Under the pieces are notes generated by a model. It worked only from the letters and a program-made list of their open reading frames with translations. It was not told the DNA's origin and did no database searches. Positions 1 to 4,757 of a stretch of 8,711 bases of DNA are shown here, piece by piece; within the stretch, counting starts at the first letter, position 1; each line of letters begins with the position of its first letter. The stretch is from Oscillospiraceae bacterium (GTDB lineage: Bacteria; Bacillota; Clostridia; Oscillospirales; Acutalibacteraceae). The stretch covers positions 1 to 8,711 of the forward strand of contig JAITBA010000158.1 in NCBI GenBank assembly GCA_031283835.1, written 5' to 3'. Both the position numbers and the translations under genes were made by a program.

Positions 1-140
1 CCTGTTTCAAAAAATATTCCACTGCCCCTAGGATAAACCATGATACTATGTTAACATATTTAGGCGGTTTTGTCTAGTTCTTTTTGCCGAATTCTGAAAA
101 TTTTTTTCAGTTCGTGTACAAAATTTACTTTGCTCTATTG
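1..140. other. AT-rich left intergenic region with two small palindromes
   Basis: No gene can be supported here. The stretch holds a perfect 12-bp palindrome, TATGTTAACATA, at 47-58. It also holds an AT-rich inverted repeat at 94-110 (CTGAAAA, a 3-nt spacer, TTTTCAG). The first could be an operator for a dimeric regulator acting on the gene at 214 or on an unseen divergent gene to the left. The second is not followed by a plus-strand T-tract, so it is a poor terminator. Functions are inference only. Confidence 0.3.
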
Positions 141-172
141 TTGTGTTTTTTGCTTTTTTGTGGTATTATAAT
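141..172 (+). promoter_or_regulatory. Probable promoter of the MBL-fold hydrolase gene
   Basis: A perfect -10 box TATAAT lies at 167-172. The best -35 candidate is TTGTGT at 141-146, which leaves a 20-nt spacer, longer than the usual 17, so the -35 assignment is weak. Transcription would start near 179 and give a leader of about 35 nt that includes the ribosome binding site AGGAGGGC just upstream of the ATG at 214. Confidence 0.5.
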
Positions 173-213
173 TCTAAAGAGCTGCTAATTTTAGAAAACA
201 GGAGGGCAACGAC

Positions 214-927
214 ATGCAGGACTTTCACATCACATGGCTGGGGCAAGGCGGTTTTCAAATCAAAATTGAGGACAAAATCCTCTACCTTGACCCCTATCTT
301 TCTAACATGGTGGAACACAGCCCCGAAGGGCTCAAGCGGCTGGTGCCGCCGCCCATCACGCCCGCGCAGGCGCACCCCGATTACTACCTGGCCACCCACG
401 ACCACATGGATCACCTTGACACGGATTTCATCAAGGAGATGAACCCCGCGGGCGTGCGATTCATCTGCCCCCCCAGCTGCAAAGATGCCCTGCGCAAGCT
501 GGGCTGCGGTATCACCGAAGCGCAGATCACCGTGGTGCAGCGCGGCGATTTCCTCCATTTGGGTGCGTTCACGCTGCGCGCGGTCTATGCCGACCACACG
601 CCCGACAGCGTGGGCTTTGTGCTTGCCGCAGGCGGCCTTACGCTCTATTGCACGGGCGACACGCTCTATGGCGAGGGCGTGGGCGCCAGCGTCAACGCCG
701 ATGTGATCACCTGCTGTGTGAATGGCAAGCTGGGCAACATGACCGCCGAAGAAGCCGTGCAGGTGGCCCTGCGCTCCGGCGCAAAGCTGGCCCTCCCCAA
801 TCACTATGGCATGTTTGCCGAGAACACCGTCGACCCCGCGGACTTCACCGCCCCCGCGCAAGCCGCCGGCCTGCGCACCCACACCCTGCGCCATGGCGAG
901 ACGATTAATTTGAAGGCGCTCTTATAG
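214..927 (+). CDS. MBL-fold metallo-hydrolase (UlaG/YtkL-like)
   Basis: This 237-residue protein has the metallo-beta-lactamase fold and should be a cytoplasmic zinc (or Mn/Fe) dependent hydrolase; the substrate cannot be told from sequence. The metal motif HxHxDH is present as H62, H64, D66 and H67 (THDHMDHLD). The remaining conserved positions are H128 (YADHTPDS), D149 (TGD) and H197 (PNHYGM). The N-terminal start (HITWLGQGGFQI) and the PNHYG ending resemble the UlaG-like branch, but E. coli UlaG, an ascorbate-6-phosphate lactonase, is about 350 residues. This protein is nearer the size of the uncharacterised YtkL group (about 230). No signal peptide is visible. The start at 214 is set by AGGAGGGC about 8 nt upstream. 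The gene stands alone, with its own promoter upstream and a new promoter 40 nt downstream. Fold assignment is firm; lactonase activity would be a guess. Confidence 0.9.
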   Translation: MQDFHITWLGQGGFQIKIEDKILYLDPYLSNMVEHSPEGLKRLVPPPITPAQAHPDYYLATHDHMDHLDTDFIKEMNPAGVRFICPPSCKDALRKLGCGITEAQITVVQRGDFLHLGAFTLRAVYADHTPDSVGFVLAAGGLTLYCTGDTLYGEGVGASVNADVITCCVNGKLGNMTAEEAVQVALRSGAKLALPNHYGMFAENTVDPADFTAPAQAAGLRTHTLRHGETINLKALL

Positions 928-964
928 ACGCGGCGTTTTGGGCTGGTTTTGCGACAACAGCGTC

Positions 965-993
965 TTTAAAAACAGAAGAAAGTGTGCTACGAT
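965..993 (+). promoter_or_regulatory. Extended -10 promoter of the InsA-like gene
   Basis: TGC at 985-987 followed by TACGAT at 988-993 forms an extended -10 element. TTTAAA at 965-970, with a 17-nt spacer, is a weak -35 (four of six consensus bases). The string TGTGCTAC(G/A)ATAA recurs before the XRE regulator (7415-7427), where it clearly acts as a -10 region. The predicted transcription start falls at about 1000, the A of the first internal ATG of the downstream frame. Confidence 0.5.
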
Positions 994-999
994 AAGCGT

Positions 1000-1281
1000 A
1001 TGAGAACACAAACGATAGACGAAAACCGCCGCTGCCCAAAATGCGGGCTGGCCGAAAATCAAATCAACGCGGGGTACAACCGCTCTGGCACGCAGCGGTG
1101 TGTTTGCAAATTTTGCCGGCACAAATATACGCTGAACGGCAAGACACGGGCGTATTCGGAAGAAAAGCGGCGCAGGGCCATCAAGGCGTATCATTCCGGC
1201 ATGAGCGGAAGGGGCGTCGGAAAATTAGAGGGGATCGGCAAGGGCACGGTATATAATTGGATCAGAAAAAATGACCGGTGA
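1000..1281 (+). CDS. Solo IS1 InsA-like zinc-ribbon/HTH protein
   Basis: This 93-residue protein resembles InsA of IS1-type insertion sequences, which is about 91 residues and binds the element's terminal repeats. Residues 12-39 form a zinc ribbon: C12 and C15 (RCPKC), then C36 and C39 (CKFC), with C34 also present. Residues 50-92 form a helix-turn-helix ending in GTVYNWIRK. The frame is open back to a GTG at 982, but that codon lies inside the -10 region, so ATG at 1000 is preferred. No convincing ribosome binding site precedes it, and the mRNA may be leaderless. No InsB-type catalytic frame with a DDE motif follows. The A6 run at 1266-1271 sits where IS1 frameshifts, yet the -1 frame stops after a few codons. 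It is therefore either a remnant of an insertion sequence or a domesticated DNA-binding protein. Family resemblance is good; function is unknown. Confidence 0.75.
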   Translation: MRTQTIDENRRCPKCGLAENQINAGYNRSGTQRCVCKFCRHKYTLNGKTRAYSEEKRRRAIKAYHSGMSGRGVGKLEGIGKGTVYNWIRKNDR

Positions 1282-1308
1282 CTTTCAATTCCCGTGAGGC
1301 TATACTAT

Positions 1309-1342
1309 AAACAGACGCCGCTTGCACCGCGACGTCTGTTTT
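1309..1342. terminator. Bidirectional terminator between convergent genes
   Basis: An 11-bp stem with one C/A mismatch (1311-1321 with 1329-1339, loop TTGCACC) is extended by A-T pairs at 1309-1310 and 1340-1341. On the plus strand it is followed by TTTTGC. On the minus strand it is followed by TTTATAG, so it can end both the InsA-like transcript and the dehydrogenase transcript arriving from the right. The T-tracts are short, so efficiency is uncertain. Confidence 0.65.
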
Positions 1343-1377
1343 GCAAAGACCCTTTTTAATTAGAGTGTCAACACGCC

Positions 1378-2340
1378 CTAGTTCACCACATTCACCGGCG
1401 CGTCGTTTAGGAAGGCGGCCAAGTTTTGCGCGGCAATGGCAATCAGGCGGGCGCGGGCTTCATAGGTGGCCCAGGCAATGTGCGGGGTGAGCAGGCAATT
1501 GGGCGCGCGCAACAGCGGGTTGCGCGGGCTGGGTGGCTCGGTAGAAAGCACATCGGCCGCAAAGCCGCCCAAACGGCCGTCTCTTAGGGCCTCGGCAACC
1601 TCCGTCTCGTTGAGCACCGACCCGCGGGATGTGTTGATGAGCAGCGCGCCGGATTTCATCCGCTCCAGCGTGTGGCGGTTGATGAGCTCCCGGGTTTCGT
1701 TGGTGAGCGGGCAGTGGAGAGACACCGCGTCGCTGCCCTCCAGCACCGCCTCAAAGCTGGTCAGCCGCAGACCGGGGGAGAGCGTCTTTTCTTTTTGAGA
1801 AGAAGGCCGCCCGCAGACCAGCACCTGCATGCCGAAGGCTTGGGCAATGCGTGCCACCGCCTGCCCAATTTGCCCGTAACCCACAATGCCCATGGTTTTG
1901 CCCGCCAATTCGGTCTGCGGCTGGTTCCAATAGCAAAAGTCGCGCGAGCGCGCCCAATCGCCCCGAAAAACAGAATCGCTGTGGCTTTGCACGTGGTTCG
2001 TCAGCTCCAAAAGCAAGGCAAACACCAGCTGCGCCACGCTCTGGGTCGAGTAGGCCGGAATATTCGTCACCGGGATGCCGCGCCGGCGGGTTGCCTGCAA
2101 GTCTACCACAGTGCAGCCCGTGGAAAGCAGGCCGATGTAGCGCAGATTGGGCAGTTTCTCAATCACCTTGCTGCCAAGCACGGTTTTGTTACTGATCACG
2201 ATTTCTGCCTGACTCGCACGCTCCACGGTTTCGCTGGCGGACGTGTGCTCATAAACTACCAGCTCGCCAAGCGACGCCAACGCCTGCCAGTTTAGGTCGC
2301 CCGGGTTGGTTGTGTAACCATCCAGAATCACAATACGCAT
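1378..2340 (-). CDS. D-2-hydroxyacid dehydrogenase (glycerate/hydroxypyruvate type)
   Basis: This 320-residue cytoplasmic oxidoreductase interconverts a 2-oxoacid and a D-2-hydroxyacid using NAD(P)H; many relatives are annotated as glycerate dehydrogenase (HprA). The split substrate-binding domain covers about 1-100 and 290-320, and the nucleotide-binding domain about 101-289. The Rossmann motif GxGxxG is at 154-159 (GYGQIG). The catalytic triad is R239 (NTSRG), E268 (STEPP) and H287 (TPHIAWA). After the second beta strand the usual acidic residue is replaced by Gly-Arg (G177, R178 in VLVCGRPS), which suggests preference for NADP(H); this is inference. Length is normal. The start is supported by AAGGGGGA about 8 nt upstream. 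It lies 76 nt downstream of the 30-codon membrane peptide gene, and no strong promoter is visible in that gap, so read-through from the comM promoter is likely. Exact substrate is undetermined. Confidence 0.9.
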   Translation of the reverse strand: MRIVILDGYTTNPGDLNWQALASLGELVVYEHTSASETVERASQAEIVISNKTVLGSKVIEKLPNLRYIGLLSTGCTVVDLQATRRRGIPVTNIPAYSTQSVAQLVFALLLELTNHVQSHSDSVFRGDWARSRDFCYWNQPQTELAGKTMGIVGYGQIGQAVARIAQAFGMQVLVCGRPSSQKEKTLSPGLRLTSFEAVLEGSDAVSLHCPLTNETRELINRHTLERMKSGALLINTSRGSVLNETEVAEALRDGRLGGFAADVLSTEPPSPRNPLLRAPNCLLTPHIAWATYEARARLIAIAAQNLAAFLNDAPVNVVN

Positions 2341-2416
2341 ATAATTTCCCCCTTTTAAATTCCATCCTGTGATCGTTGCGTTTTTCTGTGCGTCTGTTAT
2401 TGTTTTTTAAATAGTT

Positions 2417-2509
2417 TTAGCGGAAAATGACCAGCGCGCCGGCAACGATGCCCAGCACGATCAACCCGGCCAAAACCAGCGCGACGATGCGCGTGATGCG
2501 TTTGTTCAT
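2417..2509 (-). CDS. 30-residue single-helix membrane peptide
   Basis: A short reading frame encodes a 30-residue peptide beginning MNKRITRIVALVLAGLIVLG. It has a basic N-terminus (K3, R4, R7), an uninterrupted hydrophobic stretch from about residue 8 to 29, and a final Arg. It should be a single membrane-spanning helix, or an uncleaved signal-like peptide, with the N-terminus inside by the positive-inside rule. The ribosome binding site AAGGAGT lies 4-5 nt before the ATG. It starts 29 nt after the comM stop on the same strand and precedes the dehydrogenase gene, so it is probably cotranscribed with comM. No family is recognised. The ribosome binding site, the clean hydrophobic pattern and the position between two same-strand genes argue that it is translated; function is unknown. 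The N-terminus alone resembles lipoprotein or secreted-protein leaders, so a decayed remnant of a longer gene is possible. Confidence 0.65.
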   Translation of the reverse strand: MNKRITRIVALVLAGLIVLGIVAGALVIFR

Positions 2510-2538
2510 ATTTACTCCTTGCTATGTTTATGTTGCGT

Positions 2539-4068
2539 TCACGACGTCCAGAATTTTCTGTCCAGGCTTCGGAACTGAATCGCTTCGGCCAAATGCGGCG
2601 GCTCAATGAGAGGGCTGTCTTCCAAGTCGGCAATGGTGCGGGCTACGCGCAGGATTTTATCGTAGGCCCGGGCGGAGAGACCCAGGGATGCAAAGGCGGC
2701 CTCAAGCAGCGCCTTGCCTTGCTCGTTTAGGCGGCAAAATTCCCGGGTTTGGGCCGCGCCCATGCGGCCGTTGGCGTGAATATTGCTGCCCTCGAAGCGC
2801 TTTTGCTGGAGCTTGCGCGCCCGGTCAACCCGCGTGCGAATCACTTCGCTCGGCTCGCTTTTCTCCTCGGACGCCAGACGTTTAAAATCCACCGGCGGCA
2901 CTTCGATGTGAATATCGAGACGATCTAACAGCGGGCCAGAAACCCTGGAAAGATAACGCTGGGCCGCGCCCTGCGGGCAAGTGCAGCGGCGGGTGGGGTG
3001 CCCAAAAAAGCCGCAGGGGCAAGGGTTCATGGCGCAAACAAGCATGACCGCGCAGGGGTAGCTCACGGTGCCCGACGCGCGGGAGATTGACACCACGCCG
3101 TCCTCCATGGGTTGGCGCAGCACCTCAAGAGCCGCGCGGTTGAATTCCGGCAGTTCGTCGAGGAACAGCACGCCGTTGTGGGCCAGGCTCAGCTCGCCGG
3201 GGCGCGGAATGCTGCCGCCGCCGGAAAGCCCTGCGGCCGAGACTGTGTGGTGCGGCGCGCGGAAAGGCCGGGCCCGCAACAGCGACACCTCGCTTGGCAA
3301 TTCCCCCGCCACAGAATAGAGCTTGGTGGTTTCGAGGCTTTCCTCTTGGTTCATGCCGGGAAGGATGGAGGACAGGCGCTGGGCAAGCATGCTTTTGCCG
3401 CTGCCCGGCGGGCCAATCATCAGCACATTGTGGCTGCCGGCCGCGGCCACTTCCATGGCATGGCGGGCCTCGCGTTGCCCCTTCACGTCGGCAAAATCGG
3501 GCAGGTGCAGCGGCAGTTCCGCGGCATCTTCTTTGGGCTGGGCAGGTTCGATTTTTGCTTCGCCCATCAGGTGCAGCAGCAGGTCGCGCACGTGGGCCAC
3601 AGGGAACACGGTGATGCCTTGCACCACGGCGCTTTCGGGGGCGTTTTGCGCGGGCACAAAAATTTCTGTCCATCCCGCGTCCCGTGCCTGAATCACCATG
3701 GGCAGCGCGCCGTTCACCCGCCGCACAGCGCCGTCGAGCGAAAGCTCGCCAAAATAGGCCGCGGCGGCGGCACCGCGTGCGCGCAGCTGCCCCGAAGCCG
3801 TAAGCAGCGCAATGAGAATCGGCAAATCATAGATGGGACCCTCTTTGCGGCGGTCGGCAGGCGCCAGGTTGATGGTGATGCGCGTGGCGGGGAAGGCGTA
3901 TCCGCAGTTTTTGATAGCGGAGCGCACCCTGTCTTTTGCCTCACTCACCGACGCATCGGGCAGGCCCACGATGTCGAAGCGCGGCAGCCCGTTGGAGCAG
4001 TCAGCTTCCACTTCCACACGGAACGCATCCATTCCATAGCAGCCTGCGCTATTAACGCGCGCAAACAT
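2539..4068 (-). CDS. comM: ComM/YifB family Mg-chelatase-like AAA+ ATPase
   Basis: This 509-residue protein belongs to the YifB/ComM family. In Vibrio and Haemophilus, ComM is a hexameric helicase that promotes branch migration during natural transformation; in Clostridia the role is inferred by homology. Residues 18-140 form the ChlI-like N-terminal domain (FDIVGLPDASVSEAKDRVRSA region). Residues 190-395 form the Mg-chelatase-type AAA+ module, with Walker A GPPGSGKS at 219-226, Walker B VLFLDE at 300-305, a sensor-1 Asn at 348 and the LLDRLD segment at 380-385. The Cys-rich insert CPCG...RCTCP (350-365) is typical of the family. Residues 400-505 form the C-terminal helical domain. The frame is open upstream to 4137, but the start at 4068 matches the conserved MFARV-type beginning and has AAAGGGGG 6 nt upstream. 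It is the first gene of a minus-strand unit with the 30-residue membrane peptide and perhaps the dehydrogenase. Confidence 0.95.
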   Translation of the reverse strand: MFARVNSAGCYGMDAFRVEVEADCSNGLPRFDIVGLPDASVSEAKDRVRSAIKNCGYAFPATRITINLAPADRRKEGPIYDLPILIALLTASGQLRARGAAAAAYFGELSLDGAVRRVNGALPMVIQARDAGWTEIFVPAQNAPESAVVQGITVFPVAHVRDLLLHLMGEAKIEPAQPKEDAAELPLHLPDFADVKGQREARHAMEVAAAGSHNVLMIGPPGSGKSMLAQRLSSILPGMNQEESLETTKLYSVAGELPSEVSLLRARPFRAPHHTVSAAGLSGGGSIPRPGELSLAHNGVLFLDELPEFNRAALEVLRQPMEDGVVSISRASGTVSYPCAVMLVCAMNPCPCGFFGHPTRRCTCPQGAAQRYLSRVSGPLLDRLDIHIEVPPVDFKRLASEEKSEPSEVIRTRVDRARKLQQKRFEGSNIHANGRMGAAQTREFCRLNEQGKALLEAAFASLGLSARAYDKILRVARTIADLEDSPLIEPPHLAEAIQFRSLDRKFWTS

Positions 4069-4148
4069 GGCAAGCCCCCTTTCCCGGCGGTGGCGGGTCG
4101 CGCGCGGTTTCTGCGCCCAAAAGCAAGCGTTCCCCACAAATATTATTT

Positions 4149-4177
4149 ATTATATCACAATGCTTTCCAAATTGCAA
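4149..4177 (-). promoter_or_regulatory. comM promoter
   Basis: On the minus strand, TTGCAA (4172-4177) is separated by 17 nt from TATAAT (4149-4154), with TGA immediately before the -10 giving an extended -10. Transcription should start near 4142, leaving a leader of about 74 nt before the comM start at 4068. This is a near-consensus sigma-A promoter. Confidence 0.85.
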
Positions 4178-4194
4178 TGTGTTTGTTGTCGAAT

Positions 4195-4236
4195 AGTCTT
4201 CACGCTGAAGCGCCGCACGTTAAGACTGTGCCGCGC
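4195..4236. other. Nested inverted repeats between divergent promoters
   Basis: GCGC-C-GCAC at 4210-4218 can pair with GTGC-C-GCGC at 4228-4236 (eight pairs around one C/C mismatch, 9-nt loop). The loop contains AAGACT (4222-4227), which is complementary to AGTCTT at 4195-4200, so a pseudoknot-like fold is possible if it is transcribed. It lies upstream of both the comM promoter and the promoter at 4320, so neither recognised transcript contains it. It may be a DNA-level site, part of an unrecognised RNA, or chance. Confidence 0.25.
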
Positions 4237-4319
4237 TGCCTTAAAAAAGCGTCGTTTTTGCAACTTTGCAGACATATATAATTTGGTTACTAATAGCAAA
4301 AAAATCATCAAAATAGTGC

Positions 4320-4348
4320 TTGCATTTTGTGTTTGGATGTGCTATAAT
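4320..4348 (+). promoter_or_regulatory. Strong promoter of the 64-residue protein gene
   Basis: TTGCAT at 4320-4325, a 17-nt spacer and TATAAT at 4343-4348, preceded by TGC (extended -10). Transcription should start near 4355, about 33 nt before the ATG at 4388. The hexamers and spacer length are the same as in the hydE promoter. Confidence 0.85.
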
Positions 4349-4387
4349 ACAGTTAGATTCAATAATTTGAAAGGGGCATATCAACAA

Positions 4388-4582
4388 ATGGACACACTCA
4401 ACAGCATCGTAGATGTTCTGGTTTGGATAGCAAATGCCGGAACGAGCGTAATGGAAGTTTTGAACAAAGGGCTGGCCTATTTGCCCAAAATCATCCCGGT
4501 TTTCGAGAAGATTGTTGCGTTTTTTAGCGGCCTGAGCGAAGGCGGCAGCTTCGATCTGAGCAGCATCACCAGCCTTTTCTAA
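4388..4582 (+). CDS. 64-residue amphipathic protein of unknown function
   Basis: No family is recognised. The 64-residue product starts MDTLNSIVDVLVWIANAG and is rich in Val, Ile, Leu and Phe, with no Cys, Arg or His and a net charge of about -3. Polar residues recur at seven-residue steps: D2, D9, N16, E23, then K27, K34, K41. The first 45 residues could thus form amphipathic helices, broken by P33 and P37, followed by a polar GGS-containing tail. There is no signal peptide or classical bacteriocin leader. Surface membrane association or helix bundling is inference. The ribosome binding site AAAGGGG is about 11 nt upstream of the ATG, rather far. The frame is open back to 4067, but the promoter at 4320-4348 and the leader fix the start at 4388. 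Its own strong promoter and terminator make it a single-gene unit, immediately upstream of the hydE operon. That complete unit is the best evidence that it is a real, probably well expressed gene. Confidence 0.75.
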   Translation: MDTLNSIVDVLVWIANAGTSVMEVLNKGLAYLPKIIPVFEKIVAFFSGLSEGGSFDLSSITSLF

Positions 4583-4609
4583 GGTAATACCAACAAAAAG
4601 CAACCTGTG

Positions 4610-4650
4610 CGCCGTCCGTTTTTTTGCGGGCGGCGTTGGTGTTTTTGCTT
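4610..4650 (+). terminator. Rho-independent terminator after the 64-residue gene
   Basis: CGCCGTCCG (4610-4618) pairs with CGGGCGGCG (4627-4635), nine pairs including one G-U, with a T-rich loop. It is followed by TTGGTGTTTTTGCTT. It starts 27 nt after the stop codon and ends where the -35 box of the hydE promoter begins, so the two units are tightly packed but separately transcribed. Confidence 0.75.
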
Positions 4651-4677
4651 GCATTTTTTTGCGGGATAGGGTATAAT
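4649..4677 (+). promoter_or_regulatory. hydE-hydG operon promoter
   Basis: TTGCAT at 4649-4654, a 17-nt spacer and TATAAT at 4672-4677. Transcription should begin near 4684, so the mRNA would start at or just before the ribosome binding site AGGAGG (4684-4689) of the 19-codon frame at 4698. No Rex- or FNR-type palindrome was recognised around it. Confidence 0.85.
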
Positions 4678-4697
4678 AGTATGAGGAGGTGTCTCAA

Positions 4698-4757
4698 ATG
4701 AAACAGTTGTGTGAGCGCGTTTTTTATGGTGAAAATTTTGTGGAGCAATTAAAATGA
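4698..4757 (+). CDS. 19-residue leader peptide overlapping the hydE start
   Basis: A 19-codon frame encodes MKQLCERVFYGENFVEQLK. It has an ideal ribosome binding site (AGGAGG, 8 nt before the ATG) at the start of the predicted transcript. Its TGA stop (4755-4757) overlaps the hydE ATG (4754-4756) as ATGA, the classic arrangement for translational coupling. Its last codons contain the GTGGAG (4740-4745) that would serve as the weaker hydE ribosome binding site, so ribosomes finishing the peptide could hand over to hydE or expose that site. The single Cys and lack of runs of one amino acid give no hint of attenuation by a charged tRNA. No hairpin that would act as an attenuator was seen. Whether the peptide itself acts, or only its translation matters, is unknown. 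Confidence rests on the ribosome binding site and overlap. Confidence 0.6.
   Translation: MKQLCERVFYGENFVEQLK

Noticed and set aside
47..58. TATGTTAACATA palindrome as a Rex redox-regulator site
   Set aside because: Rex sites need two half-sites separated by a spacer; this palindrome has none and is far from the hyd operon.
166..894. Long open frame on the minus strand opposite the MBL-fold gene
   Set aside because: It mirrors codon structure of a well-supported plus-strand gene, gives a low-complexity Gly/His/Ala-rich product and matches no family.
926..965. AGACGC...GCGTCT as a terminator for the MBL-fold gene
   Set aside because: Only six pairs around a 28-nt loop with no proper T-tract; too weak to call.
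3112..4281. 389-codon plus-strand frame opposite comM
   Set aside because: It is the antisense of a clear AAA+ gene in a GC-rich region; the product has no recognisable domain and no fitting ribosome binding site.
4681..4701. Six-codon frame MRRCLK overlapping the hydE leader start
   Set aside because: Its ATG lies at or before the predicted transcription start and it has no ribosome binding site.
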